Positions 43,875 to 55,975 are shown, counted from the first letter of the stretch. The stretch: 64,000 bases of DNA from Cheiracanthium punctorium (GCA_038373885.1 JAWZYV010018278.1:434001-498000), one strand, 5' to 3'. The notes: generated by a model from the letters alone, not told the origin. A program made the numbers and translations.

Positions 43875-45149
43875 GCTACAGCCACGAGGATTGGGATCCA
43901 AATTTATGTACCTTATATTTCGATAGATGGCCTTATTAAAAACTGAAAAACCAGCTTCATATGGGGATAAATAATTTTGAAAATCATAAGGTTAACCTAC
44001 ATATTACTGCTGAGTGACCATTTTTAAAGATAGATGTATGTGAGTGTGTGTTTTGAAATCTTTCAGATTATTATTATTTTGGCTATTTAATTAATAAATT
44101 TTTTATGAATAAAAACTCTGCCGTATTATTTACCAAAAATATAGATCTATAAAAAGAATCATTATAAATACTACATAAAATATTTCTTTTCTAGTTGCAT
44201 TAAATCCTAAAAAGTTAATAACGTTACAAGAACCGATAATATCCTCCTTTTTGGTGTCGTTAAATAGGGATAAATACTTTAAATTCAAGAATACTTATGC
44301 ACTCACATTGACAATCGTTTGCACTGATGACTTTTAACCATTAGTATGATTTTTCTGAAATTATTATCTTGAATAAGAAGGTAATCATAAAAGGGCAAGT
44401 AGTAAAGCAATTTAGCATTATTTGAATTTTGAAATACTATTCGTACATTTTCATTTAATAGTATTCGTGGGAAAAACAAATGATTAAAGAGTTGACATGA
44501 AGATAATTAACTTCTTTTTTTTTTAATGATTTGAGTCAGAAAAAAAAGGAGCGCTTTAATTGGTAAGTATTCTATAAATGATCATTTAATGACATCGCAC
44601 CCATAATGTATATCATTTTTAGAACATAATTAGTTGCTAAGCATATACAGCAAATTTCGGTTTCGGCTTTAAGGTACAACATTTCAAGGACGACATCTTG
44701 TAAAACCCGTATTCATCTATAAAATATAAGGTGTTTGACAAGCGATTAACCTTTTTATATTATTATTATTTAAATGAGTATTGAGATTCCTCGCATAAAA
44801 TATTGCATAGGATGTTACCATGAAGAAAAATGTCTGTTCTAAATTTAGATATATTTTGATTAAAGGCACTCCTTTTTCTGTTTTTTTTTTTCTTCTCTTT
44901 ATTCTCATGTTCCATCTTCTACATGAAGAATGACAGAATGATACCTTCCTTAAAAGGATCTGTTAGCATATGATAACTTGTGTTGATGAAAATATTTCTC
45001 ATCCCAGTGATTTTAACATAGAAAAGCATGTTAAATTGGAAGCAGTTTAACGAGGAAGCAGAAGCTCTTGTGCGAAATATTTTATACTAATTTGGAGCGT
45101 ATACTAGAGATGAGGCGAGCTCAGTCCAAGCCCGGGCCCGAACTGGACT
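43875..45149. other. Unassigned AT-rich stretch
   Basis: No supported feature. A small patch at 45120-45150 (CCAAGCCCGGGCCCGAACTG) resembles the SINE body at 4330. Confidence 0.4.
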
Positions 45150-45526
45150 CGCAGCTGGCTGTGCCGCACAGCCAGCTGCGTCAAAAAAGGGTCTCTAGAT
45201 CTGTGGCACGCGACGAACGTTTCGATCGTCCGCCATCTTGCTGGTAGTTAAGTCGAACGATGGCAACGGCTGCCCTTTTCTCAGCATTGGGCAATCTATC
45301 CAGCTGTTCTCGCATTCTTTCATTTTTCAGCAGATGTCAGTGCTGTTAAAAAGAATCGTGACAATTTTTTTACGGGAAATGATGCTAAAAAGTAAAGGAT
45401 TCTCGTGGAGCTATGTCACCCGCAACTATTTTTATTGAAATCAAATTTATTCTTCGTGACTGGCAACAGTCAAAACGTCAGAGTTTGGTGTTCCCAGAGC
45501 GAGAACACTGCGCGTTAAAGAGTTAA
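45150..45526 (+). repeat. Palindrome-ended repeat family, copy 3
   Basis: It begins with a palindrome of perfect 14-bp arms, CGCAGCTGGCTGTG and CACAGCCAGCTGCG (45150-45180). The shared body follows: GGGTCTCTAGATCTGTGGCA, TTGCTGGTAGTTAAGTCG, GTCAGTGCTGTTAAAAAG and GGAGCTATGTCACCCGCAAC. It ends GCGTTAAAGAGTTAA. This is the most complete plus-strand copy. Confidence 0.85.
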
Positions 45527-46075
45527 TACATACTCCTCAAAATCTTTATTCTGAATTTAATAGAAATAAGAACTTTATAACTTTCTATAAGGGCCAATTT
45601 TTATTAAATGGTATTTAACATTGAATGGAATCATAGGTCTAGAAATAGATATCTTCTCTTCTCCCGATCATCACATCCAGAAAACTTTATTAGTTAGTAA
45701 TATATGAGCAATACCTACAATTCATGATTAGAAAGAATTAGAATAAAAAATGGAAGGATGCAATTTCTCATTTTTTTCCAACAAAACTGAGTGATTCACT
45801 ATTCTTTTACTAAACTCATATAAAGCGCTTGAAATGCTTGAGAGTGGAGCCAGATAGCTATGCGACGAAATAAAATTATTGGCAAGATACATGGATTTGA
45901 ACTAGTTTATGTCCGCAGATAATAATTTGCAGCATAGTTCCAGAAATTTATAAAATCTTAGAATAAGATCGAAAGAAAAAAAAATGGATTTGACACGAAG
46001 AACATTAACATTTCGCAAATGGGTTCCTGTGATTTTTAAGTATTGACGCGCTTACTAAAAGAATGCCTTCAACCA
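45527..46075. other. Unassigned AT-rich sequence
   Basis: No feature supported. Confidence 0.35.
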
Positions 46076-46215
46076 GTGGCGTAGCGAGAAATTTTTCATG
46101 GGGGGGTTACGACTACTGCAACTCTCATATATGTATACGTGTGTGTGATAAGAGTGTGAAATATATACATTTTGTATGGCAAAAAATTCCACATGTGTGT
46201 GGGGGGGGGTCCCCT
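46076..46215 (-). mobile_element. Truncated hAT MITE
   Basis: CAGTGGCGTAGCGAGAAATT, then TTTCATGGGGGGGTTACGAC and ATACATTTTGTATGGCAAAA, match the MITEs at 31876 and 55588 in inverse orientation. Its far end is lost where the AAGCTTG-rich element begins at 46216. Confidence 0.85.
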
Positions 46216-46854
46216 CCCAGACAGCACAGCAAATTTGCATCAAACTTGCAGTAAGCTTGATAAGTCAATAAACTTGAATTAAGCTTGAAATTTTCAAGCG
46301 TGTAAGCTTAATGCAAGCTTGAATCAAGTGTTCAAGTTTACACTTGTCCAACTTGCATTAAGCTTGACACAGCAAGCTTGAATCAAGCTTGACATAGCAA
46401 GCTTAATTTCAAGCTTAAAAAATTTCCTAAATACACGGGGCGCCCCTCATATTTTAGTTTTCCACGCATTTTCCCCTCTACGCTGAAATTTCAAGTGATT
46501 TTAATCTGTTACCATCAAGCGTCCGCGGCTGGGATCCCAGACAGCACAACAAACTTGCATCAAGCTTGATTTATCAAGTCAATAAACTTGAATTAAGCTT
46601 GAAAATTTCAAGTGTGTAAGCTTAATACAAGCTTGAATCAAGTGTTCAAATTTACACTTGCCCAGCTTGCATTAAGCTTGACATAGCAAGCTTAATTCAA
46701 ACTTAAAAAATTGTCCTAAATACATGGGGCGCCCCCATAACAAGGACCCCCAAGGCCCCCCAAGGAACTTACCCCATATGTTTTATTTTTCCACGCATTT
46801 TCTCCCTCTACGCTGAAACCTCAAGTTATTTTAATCTGTTTCCGTCTAGCGTCC

Positions 46855-46917
46855 GCGATCGATCTCGGGACCTAAGGTGTGGGAAGCCAGCGTCCTAACC
46901 ACCATGCCAATCTCACT
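46855..46917 (-). mobile_element. tRNA-like SINE head in the left arm
   Basis: Reverse complement of the right-arm head: GAGATTGGCATGGTGGTTAG then CAGCGTCC-side bases and GGTCCCGAGATCGATC. The B-box side is partly altered (GCGATCGATCTCGGGACC). Confidence 0.55.
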
Positions 46918-48104
46918 AGAGATGACATGACTAAAATTTGAAGTGACTGTTACGGTTGTCACCCCTTTTTTTTTCGCGAGATTGATCAGTATTGGCCGAT
47001 GACCATCTGTTTCTTTTATTTTTTCCATGGGATGAATCAAAATTAAAATAATGTTATGTGTGATTTATAGACTCTACTAATAGGGAAATAAGCATAATAT
47101 AAACTTAAAAGCAGCACACGTTTTATAACTTTCAATATAGCAACACTCATGTTGGGCAATACTGGCCAAAATCGAGACAAACGACTGATTTTGAAATCAA
47201 TTTCGTAGTATAATTGTATTTTATTTTGAAGAATTTCCATATTTAGAAATATAGGATCTTTTTTTTAATTCTATGGTCAGGTAAATTTATGACTGATGAT
47301 AAATTATTTGTTATGTGGATGTGGCTTTCCAAATCAAGCAGTAATCAATTTGTATTCAAGCTTGACAGTTCAAATGACTTCTCCAAGCTTGCTGCAAGCT
47401 TAAAATGAATTTAACTGTCAAGCTTGTATTAATACGTCAAATTCAAAGAAATGTCAAGCTTGATTTAAGCTTATGTGCTATCTGGGGGAGATAGATGCCC
47501 AGGATTGTCCTGAAAATTCACGAATTGTGTAAGCCATTTATGTGCAATGAAACGATATGAGGCTTATTTCCCCCCGCAGGCGAAAGAAATACGTTGAAGG
47601 CAGAGGCGTAGCCAAAGGCCATTTTAAGCTTGCAGAAAGCTTGGAGAAGTCATTTGAACTGTCAAGCTTGAATACAACTTGATTACTGCTTGATTTGGAA
47701 AGCCACATCCACATATCAAATAATTTATCATCAGTCATAAATTTACTTGACCATAGAATTAAAAAAAAAGATCCTATATTTCCAAATATGGAAATTCTTC
47801 AAAATAAAATGCAATTATACTACGAAATTGATTTCAAAATCAGTCGTTTGTCTCGATTTTGGCCAGTATTGCCCAACATGAGTGTTGCGATATTGGAAGT
47901 TATAAAAAGTGTGCTGCTTTTAAGTTTATATTATGCTTATTTCCCTATTAGTAGTCTATAAATCACACATAACATTATTTTAATTTTGATTCATCCCATG
48001 GAAAAAATAAAAGAAACAGATCGGCATCGGACAATACCAATCTGGCGAAAAAACGGGGTGACAACCGTAACAGTCACTTCAAATTTTAGTCATGTCACCT
48101 CTAG

Positions 48105-48175
48105 TGAGATTGGCATGGTGGTTAGGACGCTGGCTTCCCACACCTTAGATGCCGAGATCGATCCCAGCCGCGGAC
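48105..48175 (+). mobile_element. tRNA-like SINE head in the right arm
   Basis: An A box TGGCATGGTGG (48111-48121) with GTTAGGACGC, and a B-box-like AGATCGATCCC (48155-48165), at tRNA spacing. The SINE seems to have been captured by the foldback element before the arms were duplicated, because both arms carry it. Confidence 0.6.
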
Positions 48176-48463
48176 AGATTAAAATAACTTGAGGTTCCGG
48201 CGTAGAGGGGAAAATGCGTGGAAAAATAAAACATATGGAGTGAGTTCGCCGACCGGTGCCCCATGTATTTAGGACATTTTTTTAAGTTTGAATTAAGCTT
48301 GCTATGTCAAGCTTAATGCAAGTTGGGCAAGTGTAAACTTGAACACTTGATTCAAGCTTGCATTAAGCTTGCACGCTTGAAATTTCCAAGCTTAATTCAA
48401 GTTTATTGACTTGATAAATAAATCTTGCTGCAAGTTTGATGCAAATTTGCTGTGCTGTCTGGG

Positions 48464-50060
48464 CCGCAAATCGGTTGTAAAGCGAAGTCGTTAACCATAC
48501 CCCGCCGTGAAGAGGAACCTTAGGAAGTAGCGTAGATGGGCTCTTATGATTGGTTAGGAACAGGTCAGAAGGTTGTTAGATCAGTCGATAACAAACAACT
48601 AGATCGAGGCAGTTGGAAGCTAACTACCGACTAGCTTCCAGGAAGAATAGATCTCCGGGATGAAAATAAAATTGCAGAAAGTTTTTTTTTTTTTTGACAA
48701 ATGAAATTTAAGACAGTGAGTCAGCCACGCGAAAACACTTATTATATTTGTTGCAATGATATATTTGGAATTTAATATTAATTGGGCAGTTTTACATAAA
48801 ATTATTAATGAAGAACTGCGTGTGAAAACATTAGTTCGATATTGCCACGCCATGATTTGGCAGAGCACTTATAGAGCGAATGAGTAAAAGGAATCTAAAC
48901 TAGCTTAATCATCGACACCGCAATTATTTTTTGAATCATGAATGGTTATGATATTACATGCCAATTGTTTAACGCTACAACTTACCAAGAAAATAAAATA
49001 CACTACTTCAAAGCTAAAACAACAAGCAAATTATGCTTGATATTTTTTTCTGGGAAAACAAAACAAAAAAAAAAGTAAAATAAAATAAATCATGAGAAGA
49101 GACATTAAAGATGCTAACTTGTACATTAGTATCTTTCAGACTTTATTCAAGAAGGGAATGATTGAAATCCACTGTTTCAGATCCACGAACAAAGTCTCTT
49201 GGACAAAACTCATTCAAATCAAAGAATATTCCTTCTAGACTCCTGATGTCACTATGTGTGACTTTTGGCCATTTTTTCAAAATGATTGTCGATTTTATTC
49301 TGAATATAAGACTGATACGGCTAAAAAAAATATATATATATATTTTTTTAAATTCGATTTTCGAATCTACTGAAATGGAAAGTTTGAAGCATTCAACTTT
49401 GGAAAATTTTTCTACAAAAACTTTAAGTGTTCCTAAATTTAGTAAATTTAACTTGTATTATTCAATAGTATCTTAAATATTTCAGTGTGACCACTAGATA
49501 TATGTGTTTTGTATGTAAGTAGAAATTGAAAATGTTTCGCACAAAAAAAAAAAAAAAAAAAAAAAAAAAAACGAAAATTTAATGTGTTATGTTCCATATG
49601 ATTCAATTTGAAAATTATCTCACGTATGCTTCAATTTTTATCTTATCTCCAGCGAAAGGTTTAAAATTCTAACAAAATACAAATTTACAAGGCCAAAGAA
49701 TTATTTTTTTAACATGTTACATTTGCGTGGAAAATAACAAGAAGAAACATCTGTTCTGTAATGTTTTATGATAGCACAAGAATAAAAATAACTATAGTTT
49801 GAAGAATACTTCTAACGTACGAGATATTCGTAGTCAAATTTAACATTTATTGAAAGACAAAAATATGCAGCATAAGAAAAAATATAAAACTATTTGCCCG
49901 ATTTCTTCAAACAAAATATGTTAAAGTACAGCTGTGTTCGAAACTTGAATAAAACTGAAATCAGTTGTTTGGAGGAGGAACATAACAGGAAAAGACTCGC
50001 TCTCTTAAAAATATCCTTTAAAAGGGGATTATCCTTCCCAACTAAAAATCACTCTTGAAC
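48464..50060. other. Unassigned stretch
   Basis: An A-run of about 28 bases lies near 49543-49571 and a T-run near 48682. A 104-codon frame at 49162-49476 has no recognisable motif. Confidence 0.4.
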
Positions 50061-50282
50061 TTTGAATTACGATAGCTTAACATTTGCTCGAAGTAGCCTC
50101 TTTTTGATGCAAGCTAAAAGATACGGCCCTGCTGAAAGGTGCGATAGGTACGCCCCTTCTGAATGGGGTAGATTGGAAAATTGAGAATAACTAATTTCTG
50201 TGGTTCTTGATCTGGTTGGATTCAAATTCCGGTTTTCTGATGTATAGTTTGATTCTCTGATCACCAGGCTACATAGGCATCC
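50061..50282 (-). mobile_element. Probable tRNA-derived SINE, minus strand
   Basis: The reverse complement has TGTAGCCTGGTGATCAGAGA (A-box-like, about 50274-50255) and CGGAATTTGAATCCAACC (B-box-like, about 50232-50215). The rest of the body is not shared with the other SINEs here. Confidence 0.5.
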
Positions 50283-52551
50283 CTTGTTTTTATAACATTT
50301 CGGTGCTTGGTCTGCTTAAAAGCCCTCAGTTAAAATTACTCTACGTTCAGATTCTCCTTAAAAGGTGCAAGTAATTCCTACTTAATCGCACATTTTTTAT
50401 ATTGCTAAAAAACATTTGACATTGTTGTCGCACAACTTTTTGGCGCATTTTATAAGTCGGTTAAATTATTTTGGATTATTCTTATGTACAAAAGATAATC
50501 ATTTAACAGGGTTAAAAGGCATACTTTGTAGAGAATACCATCTTATAATAGAATTTAAATGAAAGGAATTGATTTATTTTAATTATTTATTTTTAACGTA
50601 GAAAATTTTTGAACAAATATTTGGGTAGTATTCGGCCTTACATCTGAACTTTCTTTCTCTTTGTCTCTTTACAAAGAGGTTAACTTTTGTTTCAAATTAA
50701 CCTCTCTACCTGATCGCTGTTTCAAAACATTGTTGAAATTTAGTCCGCTTCGGAACAAGAAAAATCCAGTTCCTATGCGAGAAACCCCGCTTGTACCATT
50801 AGAAACAGAGAGTGAAAGACATTCGTCTCGCAGATTGGAAAGTTGTTTCAATTGGAAGCCACTTGTTATGTTATTTCCTCCGCAGCCTTAAAAAAATTAT
50901 TATGTGGGGGGGGGGGGGGAGATTAAGCGATGATTTTCTTAACAGGTCGCAGGAGAGAGGAGTGGCCCTATTTAGGACCAAATGTACTTACTCACGATCG
51001 TGATTTTTTCAGCATCTGTTCGTCTAAAGTTGGCACTCATATTTTGGTGTCTCTTTCCCAGGTCTGTAGGCAGAAAAATATTTAGAGATGGGAGGCTGCT
51101 GGATTTTATCTATCGTTTTTCAAAAATATTTTTTAACAAATTTGAAATGTCTTTATTATTTTTACTTTTCTGTCTGTGCGTGCTTAAACTGCCGTAAATA
51201 TACATCCGTTGTAACAAATTTTATTCCAGTAAAAGATCTGTGTAACGATTTCGACTGACTGACGATCAAATCTGATTGACTGAATTTTAACAGAATTTTC
51301 CTTTAATAAAAATATCTTATTCGGTAATGGGCAATTTGCGTAAAAGTGAAGCTCGTTGTAACAAAATTGTACTGTGTATGTTGGTAATACGGACTTTACC
51401 AGGTACCCTATTGAAAAGAGTGTGTATAGCTTGAATAGTTTTTTACAAGGAGACCCAAAATTCTTAGAGTTATGTACAGACAGTTCTTGTTAAAAATGAA
51501 TTTTAGAGAAGTGCATTCATTTATTTCTAACAGAGCAAAATTAATATCTAAGCACTAGTTATAAAATAATATTATCCGTCTTAAATAGTGTAGGAAAAGA
51601 CGGGGTATAATGAAGTAATATACATCTAAAATCAGGAGGATTTGTCATAGAAAGTTGTTGTAACTCACACACCTATTATACAAATAGATATTCCAGATAC
51701 TGGTGTAATTTGGAGACAATTGCATTTTTACAACAAGAGCTATAGAATTTTCCCATTGAAGGTAACTTTCATTATAATTACTTATTGTTCAGACATTGTC
51801 ATCTTTATTTGGCACTAGTCTTCATACTCCCAAAGCCAGAATTTTAAAAAATAATAAATATTAAGAATTAGTAAAAATTTATTTTTTTGTAGACTCAATG
51901 CGGGTACAATGAAACAGGTTTTATTGTACGCCAAGTGTATGCATTCACTTAAAATAAAGATATTACTATTAATATTTAGATTGAGATCTCCATAGAACAC
52001 ATAAAAGCAGTTCAGCATATAAAAAACTTTTTCAGACTCTGAAGATGGCGACAATCCACATTGTCTTTCAATTAACAATCCAAAAAGTACATAATGTGAT
52101 CATAACATACGTATGACACATGCAGTATCGCTCTAAATGATTATGTTTTAATCAAGGAGGGTGAACTTAAATGTAAAGAAATGTACTCTGTTAAAGAAAT
52201 AATAAACTTAAACCAAACGGAATGCCAAGTTCTGTGCGTCAAACGACTGCGTCCAACGACAGTTGTAAAGACGACTGCGCCGTCGCTTCAAACATATGTA
52301 TTCTTCGGAAATGTACATTTTTGAAAAAACTTAAAATTGCATCAAAACTATCAACTCCTGTTCCTTCAGATGGTACAGAAAGAAAAGCAGAAACACTAAT
52401 TTTTGAATTCAAGTAAATTTAATATAAAATGTCAAACTATAGGCTAACCTCTAATAAAAGTATTATGTTTTCATCTTAAGCTGTAACAGTTTAATTAAAT
52501 TTGTTTTTTCCATTTAAATTTCAAATTTATATCTCACTAATCTATATAATA
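50283..52551. other. Unassigned stretch
   Basis: A G-run lies at 50906-50921. A frame pair on opposite strands around 50661-50891 is GC-richer but unidentified. No supported feature. Confidence 0.4.
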
Positions 52552-52553
52552 TA

Positions 52554-54160
52554 TACCGGGTGATCCTAAAGTCAGGACAAACTTTAAAAATTAATAATTC
52601 GAAAACGAATCAAGATACAAAGATACGGTTTGCACCAAACGGATGGAAAAGAAACCAGGTTTTGTGTGGCAACGAAACGAAAATAGTTCTGTTGGCGAAC
52701 AACAGATGGCGCTATAGTGTTTTATTTCACCAAAAGATGATTTACAAATGAAAACATGTTGACAACTTACAAGTCAGCTTAATTACAGTTAATTGGTACT
52801 ACAGTAAATTTTCAGTGTGTTGCCCATCATTCAGAAGTACAGGATTGAGACGAGTGATCACACCGTTTCACATTATTCAGTAGCATTTCTTGCGTTACGG
52901 CAGACACATTTTGACGGATGGCATCTTTCAGCGCTGCTAGTGATGCCGGTTGGTCGCGGTACACTTTTGACTTCAAGAATCCCCACAGCCAAAAGTCACA
53001 GGGCGTAAGATCGGGAGATCTTGGAGGCCATGATTGGTTAAAGCAGCGAATGATAATGCGATCCTCCCCAAATGTTGAGCGTAGCAGATATTGCATATGC
53101 AGAGCAATATGAGGTGGTGCTCCATCTTGCATAAAGGTGACTGTTTGAAGTGCCTATCGCGCTTGCAGTTCAGGAATAATGTTGTTCTGTAACAGTGCTG
53201 CATATCGCTGACCAGTGACAGAAACTGTTTTGAAACCCGTCTGTGTGACTTCCTTAGAAAAAAATGGACCAATTATGAAATCAGCAGTGAAACCACACCA
53301 GACTGTCACTTTAGGCTGTTTCAGGGGTACCTCAACAAATGCATGCAGATTTTCTGTGGTCCATACTCGACAATTGTGGGTGTTAACAGCGCCAGAAAGT
53401 GTGAAATGCGCCTCATCTGTCCAAAGCACAGTGTGAAGCCAGTCCTGCTGCTCTTCCATTTTATTGAATACCCAATTGGCAAAATATCGACGAGAGTCGA
53501 AGTCAGGAGGTTTCAGTTCTTGGTTAAGTTGCAACTTACAGGGATACCGTTTCAGAGTTATTCGCAGTGCTCTCCACACACTTCCGTACGACACTCCTGT
53601 CAGCCTCGAAACTTCTCGGGCACTGCTCTCCCCATGTGCAGAAATCGCCGACATGGATTGCACCGTCTGCTCCAGTGTCATAACAACAGCAGCAGCTGTT
53701 GAGTACAACCACTTCTTGCACTCGACGCCGAAGATCCGGTAGATTCAAATTTCTTCATCATTTTGATCGATGCAGAAGGCGTTATTGGTCATTTTCTGCC
53801 TCGCATGCCCTTCATGTAGCGATATGGTCGCAATGCCGCTGTGGCACTTTCCGCATTCTTATAATAAAGTTTGACTAAGAGGGCTTTCTCAACTATGGAC
53901 AGCATTTCCATGCGTATAAGCTTCGACTACCATTACCTGCTCCAGTTGCTCCCTTTTATATCGCTTGTCGCTTTGCATAATCCTATATCAGAAATCCGAT
54001 AGCGCCATCTGTTTGACACCAAGAGAACTATTTTCGTTTCGTTGCCACTCAAAACCCGGTTTCTTTTCCATCCGTTTGGTCCAAACCGTATCTTTGTATC
54101 TTGATTCATTTTCGAATTATTAATTTTTAAAGTTTGTCCTGACTTTTGGATCACCCGGTA
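52554..54160 (-). mobile_element. Mariner-like transposon with ~165-bp inverted repeats
   Basis: Left TACCGGGTGATCCTAAAGTC and right complement TACCGGGTGATCCAAAAGTC stay alignable for about 165 bp (through AACAGATGGCGCTAT), with TA outside both (52552-52553, 54161-54162). It is 1607 bp long. The single transposase lies on the minus strand with few lesions. Such long terminal repeats, compared with about 28 bp in classical mariner, are notable. Confidence 0.93.
52827..53911 (-). pseudogene. Mariner-like transposase with D-D-D triad, few lesions
   Basis: The minus-strand start MEMLSIVEKALLVKLYYKN at 53911 begins a DUF4817-type helix-turn-helix region. A TGA interrupts it early (near 53800) and a frameshift lies in a GCT run near 53700. 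From VMTLEQTVQSM the frame stays open through LQLNQELKPPDF, LWTDEAHFTL (first Asp) and GPFFSKEVTQTGFKTVSV to PELQAR. One TAG near 53155 precedes TVTFMQDGAPPHIA (second Asp), and PPRSPDLTPCDFWLWGFLK (third Asp) follows. By my count 42 residues separate the last two Asp. The protein ends SQSCTSE. The degradation is slight, so it is a young pseudogene. Confidence 0.9.
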
Positions 54161-54162
54161 TA

Positions 54163-54610
54163 TAAATGAATGTTGGTATGTGTGTATGACGTTGAAAAAC
54201 TCCGTTTGACCGATCAACAGGAAATTTGCTACACCGAAGTCTTTTTTTTTTATTTGAAGGTTTTTATGCCATCCATTTTTTTGAAACTGCTCACTAGGTG
54301 GTGCTTCAGAAAGTCAAATTCGATACCATTCAACCAATCGAGATGAAAATTGGTATTCACGGATTTCTGAACACTGAGAAAGTATGATCCCTATCCTCTG
54401 GCAAAGGTTTAAAGCTTCTGAAATACGAAATCTGACAAATGGAAAGAAGGTTAGGGCCCAAAACGTCCTTTTCGCAATTCGCGCCAGGCGTTTACTTCAC
54501 GATAAACGTGAATGCTGCTATCTCTAACGAGCCTGCAATGATATGAATAGGATGAGAGGTCTTATCTATTCTTAACAGTATCTCAGCTCTTGTATCTATG
54601 GATGAGGTAT
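54163..54610. other. Unassigned sequence beside the mariner-like element
   Basis: AAATGAATGTTGGTATGTGT and TGACCGATCAACAGGAAATT are phrases often found at the ends of arthropod dispersed repeats. The element's limits are not clear. Confidence 0.3.
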
Positions 54611-55090
54611 CTCTACTTATTATAAAAGAAGATATCTGTCTGTTTGTCTGTTCGTTTGTCTGTCGGCGGCATTAAGGACAAACGGCTACACGTAGAATTA
54701 TCAAATTTGGTACACAGGAAGTTCTAAACATGATGTTACGCACCTCGAAGCGATTTTTTTAAAATTCGAATTCGAATTTTTTTAAATCTTATTTTTCATG
54801 TGATTTTTGGCAGTTTTTCTCACCTAATGCGTAATAACAGTAGTAATTACGCTTGCAGGAAAACGGCATTTGCATCATCGGATAGAGGAGAAATTTTTCT
54901 TTCGGAAACAGTTTGTTCTGAATATGTAACATAATTTTCAGATTTTTGAGAAATTTTTAATTAGAGATCACTTTTGACGAAAATTTTCGTTAAATACTTT
55001 TAAAACTGTTGCACCTTTAATTTTATCCGTCATAACTTTTGATAAATCTTGAAAGATTCATTACGCCCTCTTTGAAAAGAAAAAAGGGGA
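54611..55090 (-). repeat. Truncated inverted copy of the 17575-19922 repeat
   Basis: Plus-strand CTACTTATTATAAAAGAAG, CTGTTTGTCTGTTCGTTTGT and GGACAAACGGCTACAC are the complement of the 3' end at 19850-19922. The match continues with CGCACCTCGAAGCGATTTTT, CACCTAATGCGTAATAACAG and CGGCATTTGCATCATCGGAT, to about 19450. Only the 3' part is present, as in 5'-truncated retroposons, though that is inference. Confidence 0.8.
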
Positions 55091-55449
55091 AGAAATATAA
55101 ATTAGAAGATTCGTATGGTAAGCTGTAATCAATTGTATGATGCGGGTATAAGATACGATTGCAATGGAAGCGTTGTGCCATATAGTTTCGATTCTCACCG
55201 CAACAATTTCAGCAATATCTGAAATGGTCGGCTTTTTTCCATTATTAACTTCAGCTGAGTGTCCATTAGTAAATAGTAGCTTAACTGAGTGTCCATTATT
55301 AACTTCAGCTGATATCTTCCAAAATTATAAAGTTTCATTATCTCCTTATAAGTAGGTCCTACCTATAGTAGGTAGGTGGTATTATCTTTCACCTCTTCAA
55401 TATTGCCAAAGATACAATCACTAGAAGCTTTTCTTGTTTTCTCCATAAT

Positions 55450-55975
55450 TCACTCTAAAGCCCGTATCACACCTTTTCCTGCGTTCAATCTTCAATTCAA
55501 TCATCTACTTCATTCAACTTGTTCGACTATTTCTCTCAAATTGTTTGACTGTAAAAGAGAATGTGCGAATCTGTGATGTCACCGCTGCAGAGGCGTAGCC
55601 AAGGGGGGGGGGGTTAGGGGGGTCATAACCCCCCCATGAGGAATTTTTTGCTACACAAAATGTATATTCTTCACTCCCTTATCACACACATGTATGCATA
55701 TATGTGAGTTGCAGTATTCGTAACCCCCCCATGAAAAATTTCTGGCTACGCCCCTGCACCGCTGCCTATCCATTTGCTTGCCAGTGACTGGTCTGTGGGA
55801 GAAGTTGAACAAGTTGGATGAAATGCTCAATTTTTCGGGACTGGCTGGGGAAAATGCGGATGTTGAACATACATATCGCCTGAGACTTTTCACCCAACTG
55901 TTGAGGAAAACAGTCAAACGAAAATGTTGCTTGAATTGAAGATCGGGAAGGAGTGATATAGGCTTAAAACAAACT
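55450..55975. repeat. Inverted repeat pair with a MITE in the loop
   Basis: TTCAATCTTCAATTCAA, CATTCAACTTGTTCGACT and AATTGTTTGACTGT on the left (55480-55555) reappear as complements on the right (about 55800-55945). The arms are roughly 100 bp and diverged. The MITE at 55588-55756 lies between them. Confidence 0.5.
55588..55756 (+). mobile_element. hAT MITE, 169 bp, 8-bp target duplication
   Basis: The ends CAGAGGCGTAGCC and GGCTACGCCCCTG are inverted. CACCGCTG is duplicated at 55580-55587 and 55757-55764. The interior (GGGGTTAGGGGGGTCATAAC, AAAATGTATATTCTTCACTC) matches the MITE at 31876-32048. Confidence 0.95.

Larger units (their letters stand above)
46216..48463. mobile_element. AAGCTTG-rich foldback structure
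   Basis: Three copies of one element end: 46216-46535 (partial), 46536-47486 (complete, with opposed ends CCCAGACAGCACA and TGTGCTATCTGGG) and an inverted copy 47620-48463 ending TTTGCTGTGCTGTCTGGG. The 46536-47407 and 47620-48463 arms are long inverted repeats, about 850 bp each, around a 212-bp spacer. The terminal part is full of AAGCTT (nine between 46252 and 46420). Each arm carries a tRNA-like SINE head. The spacer holds a fragment CAGAGGCGTAGCCAAAGGC of the hAT MITE. No transposase is visible; it is a non-autonomous foldback. Confidence 0.85.

Noticed and set aside
49162..49476. 104-codon frame as a gene
   Set aside because: Biased Lys/Ile/Ser/Phe composition, no recognisable motif, and AT-rich flanks without splice logic.
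53215..53742. Plus-strand frames of 73-119 codons
   Set aside because: They are antisense shadows of the mariner-like transposase.
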